A stretch of DNA of 35,961 nt from Clostridia bacterium. GTDB lineage: Bacteria > Bacillota > Clostridia > Oscillospirales > Butyricicoccaceae. Below are positions 23,909 through 31,828 of the stretch, in pieces. A model generated the notes under the pieces. It did not search any database and was not told where the DNA came from. It worked only from the letters and a program-made list of their open reading frames with translations. Every line of letters starts with the position of its first letter. Positions within the stretch are counted from its first letter, which is position 1. The position numbers and the translations under genes are program-made. The stretch covers positions 1 through 35,961 of the forward strand of contig JAFTDT010000110.1 in NCBI GenBank assembly GCA_017453985.1, written 5' to 3'.

Positions 23909-25132
23909 ATGAAGATAAGAGTCGGAGTGTTTTTCGGCGGTCAGAGCGTGGAGCATGAGGTGTCCGTCATCACCGCCATGCAGGCGGCTGCCGCGCTCGA
24001 CCGCACGAAATACGAGCCGGTCGCCGTGTACGTGACCAAGGAGCTGGCGTTTTTCACCGGGGAAAACCTGCTCTCCATAGAGAGCTTTCGCGATATACCC
24101 GCCGCGCTGCGGGCGGCGCAGCGCGTCACCCTCGTGCGCGACGGCGCGGAGGTGCATATGACGGCGTACCCGCCCAAAAAGCTGAGGAGCAGTGACATGG
24201 GCGTGCTGCACGCCGCGCTGTTGGCGTTCCACGGCACGACGGGCGAGGACGGCTGCATGCAGGGCATGCTGGAAACGCTCATGCTGCCCTACACCGGCTG
24301 CGACGTGACGGCGAGCGCCATCGGCATGGACAAGTGGGCGATGAAGGCGGCGTTTATGATGAACGGCGTGCCCTGCCTGCCGGCGGCGCGGATAAGCCGC
24401 ACGGAATATTACGCGGATACCGCCGCCGCGGCGGAGTGCGCCGAGCGCGGCGCGGGCGGCAGCTATCCCATCATAGTCAAGCCGTACAACCTCGGCTCCA
24501 GCGTCGGTATCGGGCTGGCGCACGACAGGGCGGAGCTGCTGACGGCGCTGGAGGAGGCGCTGCAATATTCAAACGCCGCGATATGCGAGCGGGCGATAAC
24601 CTCTTTGCGGGAGATAAACTGCTCCGTGCTGGGCGACAGCGACGGCGCGCGCGCCTCCGTCTGCGAGGAGCCGCTGGGACAGGAGGGCTTCCTTTCCTAT
24701 GCGGACAAATATCAGGGCGGCGGCAAGGGCGCGAAGGGCAGCGGCTCGGAGGGCATGCGCAGCCTCTCGCGCAAGGTGCCGGCGGAGCTGACGCCGGAGC
24801 AGACCGCGCAGGCGCAGAAGCTGGCGCTGGACGCATTCGGAGCGGTCGGCGCGGAGGGCGTGGCGCGCGTGGATCTGATGCTCGACACCGCAGACGGCAG
24901 CTTTTACGTCAATGAGATAAACACCATCCCCGGCTCGCTCTCCTTTTATCTGTGGGAGCACAGCGGACTGAGCTTCACGCAGCTTTTGGACGAGCTGCTG
25001 GAGCTTGCGTTCAAGCGCCGCCGCAGGCGCGACAGCCTGCACTTCTCCTTTGACGTCAATCTGCTGGCGAACGCCACTCTCGGCGGCGGTAAGAACGGCG
25101 GCAAGGGCGGCGTTAAGGGCGGAGCGTCCTGA
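23909..25132 (+). CDS. ddl: D-alanine-D-alanine ligase (ATP-grasp), long form
   Basis: 407 residues, longer than the usual 300-370. It has the N-terminal GGQSVEHEVSV, the GEDGCMQGMLE segment (113-122), KPYNLGSSVGIG in the ATP-grasp core and the Mg-binding NEINTIPGS (335-343). The omega-loop motif YADKY (264-268) fits the Y-x-x-K-Y of D-Ala-D-Ala ligases rather than the sequence of D-Ala-D-Lac ligases. Two oddities: a Gly/Lys/Ser-rich insert just after that motif (about 270-284), and a C-terminal extension with five consecutive Arg (370-374) and a Gly/Lys-rich end. It is placed between a membrane Mur ligase and ChrA genes in one operon. Confidence 0.93.
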   Translation: MKIRVGVFFGGQSVEHEVSVITAMQAAAALDRTKYEPVAVYVTKELAFFTGENLLSIESFRDIPAALRAAQRVTLVRDGAEVHMTAYPPKKLRSSDMGVLHAALLAFHGTTGEDGCMQGMLETLMLPYTGCDVTASAIGMDKWAMKAAFMMNGVPCLPAARISRTEYYADTAAAAECAERGAGGSYPIIVKPYNLGSSVGIGLAHDRAELLTALEEALQYSNAAICERAITSLREINCSVLGDSDGARASVCEEPLGQEGFLSYADKYQGGGKGAKGSGSEGMRSLSRKVPAELTPEQTAQAQKLALDAFGAVGAEGVARVDLMLDTADGSFYVNEINTIPGSLSFYLWEHSGLSFTQLLDELLELAFKRRRRRDSLHFSFDVNLLANATLGGGKNGGKGGVKGGAS

Positions 25133-25139
25133 GGCGGTC

Positions 25140-25706
25140 ATGGAGCAGAGCAAAAGAAAGCTGTACTGGACGCTGTTTTCCTCCACCTTTGTGATAAGCG
25201 CCTTTACGGTGGGCGGCGGCATGGTGATAATCCCGCTGCTGCAAAAAAAGTTTGTGGACGAGCTGAAATGGCTGGAGCAGGACGAGATGCTGGAGATGGT
25301 GGCGATAGCGCAGTCCTCGCCGGGCGTGATGGCGGTCAACGCCGCCATAATTATCGGCTACCGGCTGGCGGGCGTGGCGGGCGCGCTGGTGACGGTGCTG
25401 GGCACCGTGCTGCCTCCGCTCATCACCCTCTCGCTCATCTCGCTGGTATATGCGTGGTTCGCTTCCAACCGCTGGGTGGCGGCGGCGCTGCGCGGCATGA
25501 AGGCGGGCGTGGCGGCGGTCATGGCGGATATCACGCTCAAGCTGTTCGCAGGCGTATATAAGACCGGGAAAATATGGTGCATGGCGCTGTGCGTGCTGGC
25601 GGCGGCAGCGGCGGTGCTGACGGAGGTCAACATCGTGTTCATCATCCTTGCCTGCGGCGTGTGCGGCGGCGTGATGAGCTGGCTGGAGAGGAGGCGGTCG
25701 GCGTGA
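25140..25706 (+). CDS. Chromate transporter family protein, first half (ChrA-like)
   Basis: 188 residues from the ATG at 25140, seven bases after the ddl stop. This is a single CHR domain: FTVGGGMVIIPLL and AIAQSSPGVMAVNAAIIIGY are the conserved N-terminal and PG motifs. Short-chain CHR proteins function as pairs, one gene per half, and the second half overlaps its end by four bases (GTGA). Family members export chromate or related oxyanions, but many clostridial pairs have no tested substrate. Confidence 0.9.
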   Translation: MEQSKRKLYWTLFSSTFVISAFTVGGGMVIIPLLQKKFVDELKWLEQDEMLEMVAIAQSSPGVMAVNAAIIIGYRLAGVAGALVTVLGTVLPPLITLSLISLVYAWFASNRWVAAALRGMKAGVAAVMADITLKLFAGVYKTGKIWCMALCVLAAAAAVLTEVNIVFIILACGVCGGVMSWLERRRSA

Positions 25707-26263
25707 TATACTGGCAGCTTTTCCGCACCTTTATGATAATCGGCGTGTGCTGCTTCGGCGGGGGCTATGCCGCCCTGCCCTTTATACAGGGCTGGGTCGT
25801 GGACCGCTACGCATGGCTCGGCATGGAGCAGTTCATCGACGTGGTCACCATTTCGCAGATGACGCCGGGACCGATCGGGATAAACGCCGCCACCTTCGTG
25901 GGTACGCAGCTTGCGGGTCTGCCGGGGGCGATCGCCGCAACGCTGGGCTTTATCTGCCCGTCCGTGGTCATCGTGCTGGCGCTTTCGCGCTTTTACTTCA
26001 AATACCGCAGTCTGGAGCTGGTCGGCGGCGTGCTGACGGGGCTGAAGCCGGCGGTGGCGGCGCTGATATTCGCCTCCACGGTCACCATAGTCCGCAGCGC
26101 GCTGTGGGAAACGGGCGTGCTGACAGAGCCTAATCTCGCTGCGCTGTGCATCGCGGCGGCGGGCTTTCTGGCGCTGCGCCGCGCCAAGGCGGGACCGATG
26201 ACGGTCATCTTCGGCAGCGGCGTCGCCGGTCTGCTGGTCTACGGTCTGCTGGGAGTTAAATAA
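25703..26263 (+). CDS. Chromate transporter family protein, second half (ChrA-like)
   Basis: 186 residues from a GTG at 25703, which overlaps the stop of the first half and has a GGAGAGGAGG site in front. The CHR motifs FGGGYAALPFI and QMTPGPIGINAATFVG are intact. It would pair with the preceding half in opposite membrane orientation to form the transporter. It ends the operon that starts with the hydrolase gene. A 16-bp palindrome begins two bases after its stop codon. Confidence 0.9.
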   Translation: MIYWQLFRTFMIIGVCCFGGGYAALPFIQGWVVDRYAWLGMEQFIDVVTISQMTPGPIGINAATFVGTQLAGLPGAIAATLGFICPSVVIVLALSRFYFKYRSLELVGGVLTGLKPAVAALIFASTVTIVRSALWETGVLTEPNLAALCIAAAGFLALRRAKAGPMTVIFGSGVAGLLVYGLLGVK

Positions 26264-26264
26264 A

Positions 26265-26280
26265 TATGCATTAATGCATA
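26265..26280. repeat. Perfect 16-bp palindrome TATGCATTAATGCATA
   Basis: It lies just after the second chrA gene and about 90 bases before the hom promoter. It has no T-run on the plus strand; an A-run follows. It could be a regulatory-protein site for the hom operon or a remnant; as a terminator it would be poor. Confidence 0.5.
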
Positions 26281-26371
26281 AAAAAACCGCTACATAGAGC
26301 ATAAAGACAAATAAACCAAGAATAAATACAATATAAAGCGAAATTTTATAAGAAATTACGAAGCAAAACGC

Positions 26372-26400
26372 TTGCGAAAAAGTCCGAGCTGTGCTATAAT
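26372..26400 (+). promoter_or_regulatory. Sigma-A promoter of the hom-lysC-asd group
   Basis: TTGCGA (26372-26377), 17-base spacer, TATAAT (26395-26400). The leader to the hom ATG is only about 40 bases, too short for a lysine riboswitch or T-box. Confidence 0.75.
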
Positions 26401-26446
26401 GCATGCAACTTTAAAATATTCACTGCATAAGTCAGGAGGTTGCTGC

Positions 26447-27544
26447 ATGAAAACGGCTATATTGGGAGCCGGCTGCGTTGGCGGCGGGCTTTTGCATATT
26501 CTGGACGAGAGCGGCGTCGCGCAGGCGGCGCGGATAGTGGAGCGCGAGGGCAGTCTCTGCACGGATCCCCGCGTGACGCACGATATAAACGAAGTGCTGC
26601 GGGACGGCGGCATCGAGGCGGTCGCGGAGGCGATAGGAGGCGTGGGCGCGGCATATGAATATGTGCTGGCGGCGCTCAAGTGCGGCAAGCACGTCGTCAC
26701 CGCCAACAAGCAGCTCGTCGCGGAGCGCGGCGCGGAGCTGCATGCCGCCGCGCAAAAAAGCGGCGCGGCGCTGCTGTTCAGCGCGGCGTGCGGCGGGGGC
26801 ATACCGTTTTTGCGGGAGCTGGCTGCCGCGGCGCGCTATGACGACGTGCTTTCCCTCGGCGGGATACTAAACGGCACGGCAAACTATATCCTCGACCTCA
26901 TGCAGCAGGGCGGCTCCTTTGAGCATGCGCTGGCTGAGGCGCAGGCGCTGGGATATGCGGAGGCAGACCCCTCGGCGGATATCGACGGGCACGACACCGC
27001 GCGCAAGTGTGCGCTGGGCTGTGCCGTGGCGTTTGGGGAACTTCCGGCGCAAAGCAGCATATTGATGGAAGGGATACGTTACATAACCGCGGAGGATGTG
27101 CGCGAGCTTGCTTCCCGCGGGCTGTGCTGCCGGCTGACCGCTTATGCGGAGCGGCGTGAGGGCGGCCTTTTCGCCTGTGTGCAGCCGGAGCTGTTTACGC
27201 TGGATTCCGCGCCGGCGGCGGTGCGGCAGAACTACAACCGCGCGTGGTATTATCTGCGCTACGGCGGGCTTTTCGCCCTCACGGGGCAGGGCGCGGGCGC
27301 GCTGCCGACGGGCGGCGCCATGGCGCGCGATCTGTGCGATATCATGGCGGGGACGCGAACCATGCTGGCGCAGGGCTGCCGATCTGCGGCGGCGGACGGC
27401 GATAAGGAATATAAATATTATATAAGAGTGAGCGGAGAAGGCACGGAATACACGGCGCGGATCAGCGCAAGAGAGATGCACCGACGCGCGAAAGAATTGC
27501 GCGGGCAGGGCAAAGAGGTGTTTTTCGCCGCTTTGGACGAATAA
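26447..27544 (+). CDS. hom: Homoserine dehydrogenase
   Basis: 365 residues from the ATG at 26447, preceded by CAGGAGG. The dinucleotide-binding segment AILGAGCVGGG (4-14), the ANKQLVAE segment and the catalytic-domain motif GGILNGTANYILDLM followed by GYAEADPSADIDGHDTARK are diagnostic. It reduces aspartate-4-semialdehyde to homoserine, leading to threonine and methionine. The protein ends soon after the catalytic domain and shows no clear C-terminal ACT domain (family members with ACT reach about 430 residues), so feedback by threonine may be absent or different. It is first of three aspartate-pathway genes. Confidence 0.95.
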   Translation: MKTAILGAGCVGGGLLHILDESGVAQAARIVEREGSLCTDPRVTHDINEVLRDGGIEAVAEAIGGVGAAYEYVLAALKCGKHVVTANKQLVAERGAELHAAAQKSGAALLFSAACGGGIPFLRELAAAARYDDVLSLGGILNGTANYILDLMQQGGSFEHALAEAQALGYAEADPSADIDGHDTARKCALGCAVAFGELPAQSSILMEGIRYITAEDVRELASRGLCCRLTAYAERREGGLFACVQPELFTLDSAPAAVRQNYNRAWYYLRYGGLFALTGQGAGALPTGGAMARDLCDIMAGTRTMLAQGCRSAAADGDKEYKYYIRVSGEGTEYTARISAREMHRRAKELRGQGKEVFFAALDE

Positions 27545-27570
27545 ACAGATGTGAAACGGAGAAGCGTGAC

Positions 27571-28884
27571 ATGCTCAAGGTGGTCAAATTCGGCGGCTCG
27601 TCGCTGGCAGACGCCGGACAGTTCAGAAAAGTTAAGAATATCGTGACCGAGGGCATGGAGCGCCGCGTGGTGGTGGTGTCCGCGCCGGGCAAGGGCGAGA
27701 AAAACGGCAGCAAGGTGACGGATATGCTTTATCGCTGTCACGACACGATAGGCACGCCGCTCTGCCGCGAGATATTTGAGGAGATACGCGCCCGCTTTGT
27801 CTCCATACGTGACGGGCTGGGGCTGAAATGCGACGTCGAGAGCCGCTTTGAGCAGCTCTGGGACATCATGGACGAGACTATGACGCGCGACTTTCTCGCC
27901 TCGCGCGGGGAATATTTTTCCGCGCTGCTGATGGCGGAGTTTCTCGGCTATACCTTTCTGGACGCGGTGAACTGCGTGTTTTTCACCACCGACGGCGAGA
28001 TAGACCGCGAGCGGACGTACGAGGCGATACGCACGGCTCACGAGCGGCGCGGCGCGCTGGTCATACCGGGTTTTTACGGCAGAGGCGCCGAGGGCGTGGA
28101 GACTATGAGCCGAGGCGGCTCGGATATTACCGGATCGCTGGCGGCGGCGGCGCTGGATGCGGAGATATATGAAAACTGGACGGACGTTTCCGGCATACTT
28201 ATGGCGGACCCCAAGATAGTCAGCGATCCGCGCCGCATACCGCACCTTACATACGGCGAGCTGAGCATGCTTTCGCACATGGGCGCGTCGGTGCTGCATC
28301 CGATGAGCGTCGCGCCGGTGCGCGACAAGGGCATACCGATAAACATACGCAATACCGAGCGCCCGCAGGACGACGGCACCTTTATAGAGGATCGCGCGCC
28401 GGAGGGCGGGGACGGCGGCAGGTTCATCACCGGCGTCACCGGCAGACGCGGCTTTTCCGTCTTTACCGTGCATAAAAAGGTTGGCTTTGTCAAGAGCGCG
28501 TTTGTGCGCGCGGCGCTGGAGATATTCGAGCATTACCGCGTGCAGGTGGAGCACGTCACCTTTGGCATAGACGCCTTTTCGCTGGTGGCTTCTGCAAGCG
28601 AGATCGGCGGGCGCACCTTCGAGCTGATACGGGCGCTGGAGGAGCGCATCGCGCCGGAATATGTCTCGCTGAGCGAGAATGTCTCGCTGGTGGCGGCGGT
28701 CGGCAGGCGCATGGTCAGCCGCCGCGGCGTTTCCGGCAGACTGTTCCGCGCGCTGGGGGACAACGGCGTGAATATTCGCATGATAGCGCAGGACACGGAC
28801 GAGCAGAGCATCGTCGTAGGTGTGGAGGATGGCGATTTTGAAAACACTATAAGGGTGCTTTATAACGAGTTTGCACTGACGTAA
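27571..28884 (+). CDS. lysC: Aspartate kinase, monofunctional
   Basis: 437 residues. KFGGSSLAD at the N-terminus (6-14) is the kinase signature, ASRGEYFSALLMAEFLG is the substrate region, and the C-terminal third has ACT-type regulatory sequence (GRRGFSVFTVHK and NGVNIRMIAQDTDEQSIVVGV). It phosphorylates aspartate, the first step to lysine, threonine, methionine and diaminopimelate, and the ACT region predicts feedback control by an end-product amino acid. It starts 26 bases after hom with a CGGAGAAG site. The exact symbol (lysC versus thrA/dapG type) is a convention choice. Confidence 0.95.
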   Translation: MLKVVKFGGSSLADAGQFRKVKNIVTEGMERRVVVVSAPGKGEKNGSKVTDMLYRCHDTIGTPLCREIFEEIRARFVSIRDGLGLKCDVESRFEQLWDIMDETMTRDFLASRGEYFSALLMAEFLGYTFLDAVNCVFFTTDGEIDRERTYEAIRTAHERRGALVIPGFYGRGAEGVETMSRGGSDITGSLAAAALDAEIYENWTDVSGILMADPKIVSDPRRIPHLTYGELSMLSHMGASVLHPMSVAPVRDKGIPINIRNTERPQDDGTFIEDRAPEGGDGGRFITGVTGRRGFSVFTVHKKVGFVKSAFVRAALEIFEHYRVQVEHVTFGIDAFSLVASASEIGGRTFELIRALEERIAPEYVSLSENVSLVAAVGRRMVSRRGVSGRLFRALGDNGVNIRMIAQDTDEQSIVVGVEDGDFENTIRVLYNEFALT

Positions 28885-28938
28885 AGCGCCGGGCAAACGC
28901 CGCGGCGTTATCAATCTCTTACTTTGGAGGACTTAGCC

Positions 28939-29943
28939 ATGAAAAAATACAATGTCGCCGTGCTGGGCGCCACGGGCGCGGTAGGGCGCGAGATGATACG
29001 GGCGCTGGAGGAGCGCGCCTTTCCCGTGGAGCGGCTGCTGCCGCTGGCGAGCGCCCGCAGCGCGGGCAAGAAGATAAGCTTCCGCGGCGCGGAGGCAGAG
29101 GTGCGGGAGGCGCAGCCAGACGCCTTTGCCGGCATGGATATCGTGCTGGGCGCGGTGGACAGCGCCCGCGCGCGTGAGCTGGCGCCGCATATCACCGCCG
29201 CCGGTGCGGTGTTCATCGACAATTCCTCGGCGTTCCGCATGGAGCCGGAGGTGCCGCTGGTCGTGCCGGAGATAAACGGCGCGGACGCGCTTGCGCACAA
29301 GGGGATCATCGCCAATCCCAACTGCTCCACCATCATCGCAATGGTGGCGCTGGCGCCGATCGCGGAGCTCTCGCCGATAAAGACCGTGGTCGCCTCCACC
29401 TATCAGGCGGTGTCCGGCGCGGGACAGGAGGGACTGACGGAGCTGGAGGAGCAGCTCTCCGCGCTGGCAAAGGGCGAGCCGGCGCCGGCGGGGAAGGTAT
29501 TCCCCTGCCGGATAGCGGGCAACGTGGTGCCGTATATCGGCAAATATAAGGAAAACATGTTCACCGACGAGGAGATGAAGATGCAGAATGAGGGCAGACG
29601 CATACTGCACCTGCCAGAGCTGCGGGTGAGCTGCACCTGCGTGCGCGTGCCGGTCATGCGCTCGCACTCCATCTCGCTCAGCGTGGTGACGGAGAGGGAC
29701 GTTTCGCCGGAGGAGGCGATGGAGGCGATATCGCGCGGCGCGGGCTGCGCCGTCGCTCCGTTTGACGGGCGGGATTTTCCCACGCCGCTGGACAGCTCGG
29801 AGCAGGACCTCGTGATGGTCGGGCGTGTGCGGCGCGGACTGTGCCATGAAAACGAGCTGTGCCTGTGGTGCTGCGGCGACCAGCTCCGCAAGGGCGCGGC
29901 GGTCAACGCCGTGCAGATAGCCGAGATACTGGCGAGGGCATGA
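28939..29943 (+). CDS. asd: Aspartate-semialdehyde dehydrogenase
   Basis: 334 residues from the ATG at 28939, chosen for the TTGGAGG site before it (an upstream in-frame TTG at 28924 overlaps that site). VAVLGATGAVGREMI (7-20) is the NADP-binding loop, NPNCSTI carries the catalytic Cys129, and the later MRSHSISLSV segment carries conserved active-site residues. It reduces aspartyl phosphate to aspartate-4-semialdehyde, joining the kinase and homoserine dehydrogenase steps and supplying diaminopimelate for the cell wall. It lies 54 bases after lysC. Confidence 0.96.
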   Translation: MKKYNVAVLGATGAVGREMIRALEERAFPVERLLPLASARSAGKKISFRGAEAEVREAQPDAFAGMDIVLGAVDSARARELAPHITAAGAVFIDNSSAFRMEPEVPLVVPEINGADALAHKGIIANPNCSTIIAMVALAPIAELSPIKTVVASTYQAVSGAGQEGLTELEEQLSALAKGEPAPAGKVFPCRIAGNVVPYIGKYKENMFTDEEMKMQNEGRRILHLPELRVSCTCVRVPVMRSHSISLSVVTERDVSPEEAMEAISRGAGCAVAPFDGRDFPTPLDSSEQDLVMVGRVRRGLCHENELCLWCCGDQLRKGAAVNAVQIAEILARA

Positions 29944-30034
29944 AGGTGAAGTGCATATCCCTTTGCTGTATTTTGATAAGGAAACGGTAAGAAAATCGGG
30001 ATAAAGCAGAAGGGATTTGACGAGGTGATTTGTT

Positions 30035-30244
30035 GTGAAAAAGCCCAAACGGAGCACGGTAATTTTATATGGAGCTTGTGCGGTTATTTGGACGATTAGA
30101 GCAATCATGGGCGTAACATATAAAGAATATGATGATTTTATTTTCTTGTTTACAATGAATATACTTTGCGCTGTGGTATGGATAGCGGCTTTCATAAAAT
30201 GCCTGATTGAATATCGCTCAAAAGCAGATGAAAATGACCGATGA
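30035..30244 (+). CDS. Small two-helix membrane protein, unknown
   Basis: 69 residues from a GTG at 30035 with a GAGGTGAT site upstream. Two hydrophobic helices (about 8-26 and 36-57) are separated by TYKEYDD, with a charged C-terminus (YRSKADENDR). The DNA is AT-richer than the adjacent asd gene. No family is recognised. A good terminator follows, which supports it as a real transcribed gene. Confidence 0.6.
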   Translation: MKKPKRSTVILYGACAVIWTIRAIMGVTYKEYDDFIFLFTMNILCAVVWIAAFIKCLIEYRSKADENDR

Positions 30245-30301
30245 ATTGGAGCTTTGGGCTGAGATATTACACTTACAGCAATTACCTTTTTGCGTATAAA
30301 C

Positions 30302-30325
30302 AAGGGCTGCCGAAGGGCAGCCCTT
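30302..30325. terminator. Terminator between the small membrane protein and the FMN-binding gene
   Basis: AAGGGCTGCC / GGCAGCCCTT, 10-bp stem with a 4-base loop, followed by TT on the plus strand. It lies between convergent genes ending at 30244 and 30359 and may serve both. Confidence 0.8.
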
Positions 30326-30358
30326 TTGCGTTGTCATCTCGCTGAAGGAGGCGTTGCG

Positions 30359-31759
30359 TCAATTTTTCGCTTTTGCCAGCGCCGCTTTTACGGCGTCGAT
30401 AAGCCCCTCGGAGGAGTACGTCGCGCCGGAAACGGCGTCCACGTTCGCGCTCTGTGCGCCCAGCATGGCGCTTATCATGCGCGCGCCCTCGATGTCGGGG
30501 TCGAAATACGCAAGGTCGTCCTTAAAGCCGGTTATCGAGATGGAAACTATGCGGTCGTCCTTGATGGTGACGGAAACGGTCACGTCGTCGGAGGTGCCGG
30601 TGTTGCCCAGTCCGCTGCCGCTGAAGGTGCCGTCCTTGTAGATGCGCACAGGCTCCGGCTCCGGCTCGGGTTCAGGTTTCGGCTCCGGCTCGGGTTCAGG
30701 CTCGGGTTCAGGCGCGGGAGCAGGCTCAGGCGCGGGTTCCGGCTCATGTTCATCCTCTGCGGGCTGAGGCTCATCCGTCGGCTCATCTGCCGACTTATTC
30801 ACCGGCTCATCCATCGGTGCAGTCTCGTCGTCCGTGGGCTGCGGCTCGTCCTCCGGCGGGGTATCCTCCGCGGGGGGCTGCTCAACCGGCGGGGCGTCCT
30901 CCGCGGAGCGGGTAACCTTGGTGTCGCCGGCAGTCTGCTGCGTCGGGACGCCGCCCTCGGCGGAGAGCTTGGCGTCCGCCGCCGCGCCGCCGCCGAGAGA
31001 GACTGCACCGAGCATCAGCGCCGCCGCCAGAACGCCGCAGAGCACGCCGCCGAGCTGGCGCTTGGGCAGCGCCGCCTGCGTGCGGGTCTTCGCCGCCGCG
31101 CGCTTCATCAGACGGCAGACGGCATAGGCGATGAACACCGCGCCGTAGACGAACACAGTCAGCCGGTAGCCCTGTCTGCCATCTATAGCGTAGGGCACGG
31201 CGAGCAGCATGATGTGGCAGAAAAGCAGCGCGTAAAAGATATAGGCGAGGCGCTGCAAGCGCTTCCAGCGTTTGCCGTCCATTCTGCGGCGCACGGAGGC
31301 AAAGCTGGTAACGAAAAGCGGCAGCATGATGATTATCATGACGATGGAGCATATCGCCGCCAGCAGAGTGGTGACGGGCATGCGCTGCGGCCGCGTCAGC
31401 AGCATGACAAAGTACGTCTTGCCGTAGGCGACGTTATGCCCCAGCGTCAGTATACAGGCGATAATAGAGAGCTGGGCGCGCACGGGCATCAGCGTCTTGG
31501 CGCCCCGCGAGCCGGCGGGAAAGGCGCCCGCCGCCATGACCAGCACGAAGAGCGAGCCTGCCAGCGCGCCGCGCGCGAAGACGGGAAAGACCCATGTGCC
31601 GAACCAGGCGGGGAACCGCACGTTTGCGTAGGTGCAGACGATTACCGCGGCGGCTATCGCGGTAAAAATCAGGTAAAACGGCACGGGGCGGCTGCGCAGC
31701 GGCTTGCCGAGAGCAAGCACGAGCAGCAGCGCCAGCGCCAGAGAAATGAGAAATATCAT
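30359..31759 (-). CDS. Ferric-reductase-like membrane protein fused to a covalent FMN-binding domain
   Basis: 466 residues in three parts. Residues 1-255 contain about seven hydrophobic helices resembling the MsrQ/ferric-reductase heme domain, with candidate heme ligands His108 (LGHNV) and His182 (FCHIM). The usual His in the W-x-x-L-H segment is Gln169 (WKRLQRL). Residues about 287-370 are a Glu/Pro-repeat linker. Residues 371-466 are an FMN-binding domain with DAVSGAT (441-447), the motif in which Thr is flavinylated by ApbE. The design suggests electrons pass from the membrane through heme to a tethered extracellular flavin. No apbE gene is in the window. An AGGAGG site precedes the ATG, 69 bases after the SLH protein gene. 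Confidence 0.9.
   Translation of the reverse strand: MIFLISLALALLLVLALGKPLRSRPVPFYLIFTAIAAAVIVCTYANVRFPAWFGTWVFPVFARGALAGSLFVLVMAAGAFPAGSRGAKTLMPVRAQLSIIACILTLGHNVAYGKTYFVMLLTRPQRMPVTTLLAAICSIVMIIIMLPLFVTSFASVRRRMDGKRWKRLQRLAYIFYALLFCHIMLLAVPYAIDGRQGYRLTVFVYGAVFIAYAVCRLMKRAAAKTRTQAALPKRQLGGVLCGVLAAALMLGAVSLGGGAAADAKLSAEGGVPTQQTAGDTKVTRSAEDAPPVEQPPAEDTPPEDEPQPTDDETAPMDEPVNKSADEPTDEPQPAEDEHEPEPAPEPAPAPEPEPEPEPEPKPEPEPEPEPVRIYKDGTFSGSGLGNTGTSDDVTVSVTIKDDRIVSISITGFKDDLAYFDPDIEGARMISAMLGAQSANVDAVSGATYSSEGLIDAVKAALAKAKN
30650..30770 (-). repeat. Glu/Pro-coding low-complexity tandem repeat
   Basis: Repeated GGCTCCGGCTCGGGTTCAGG-like units on the plus strand encode the (Glu-Pro)n linker of the FMN-binding protein on the minus strand. 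The periodicity is 6 and 18 bases. Such tracts can change length by slippage, which here would change linker length by whole Glu-Pro units without a frameshift. Confidence 0.75.
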
Positions 31760-31781
31760 AGGCTGTCCTCCTTATAAAAAA

Positions 31782-31808
31782 GCGGGGAGGGGACAGCCCC
31801 CTCCCCGC
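31782..31808 (-). terminator. Terminator between the SLH protein gene and the FMN-binding gene
   Basis: GCGGGGAGGGG / CCCCTCCCCGC, 11-bp stem with a 5-base loop, followed by TTTTTTAT on the minus strand. It lies after the SLH gene and directly before the ribosome binding site of the FMN gene, so it likely lowers rather than abolishes read-through, making the SLH protein more abundant. Confidence 0.8.
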
Positions 31809-31828
31809 AGAACGGTGATTTTTTATGC

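Noticed and set aside
26264-26446. Lysine riboswitch or T-box before hom-lysC-asd
   Set aside because: The predicted leader is only about 40 bases and lacks the T-box antiterminator sequence and any lysine-riboswitch-like structure.
28924-28938. TTG start for the aspartate-semialdehyde dehydrogenase
   Set aside because: It overlaps the GGAGG site that serves the ATG at 28939, where the family's N-terminus begins.
30650-30770. CRISPR-like or intergenic tandem repeat
   Set aside because: The repeat is in frame inside the FMN-binding gene and encodes Glu-Pro units; there are no spacers.
30290-31777. A 495-codon plus-strand open frame opposite the FMN-binding gene
   Set aside because: Antisense to a protein with clear membrane and FMN-binding domains; the repeats in it are only the complement of the Glu-Pro linker.
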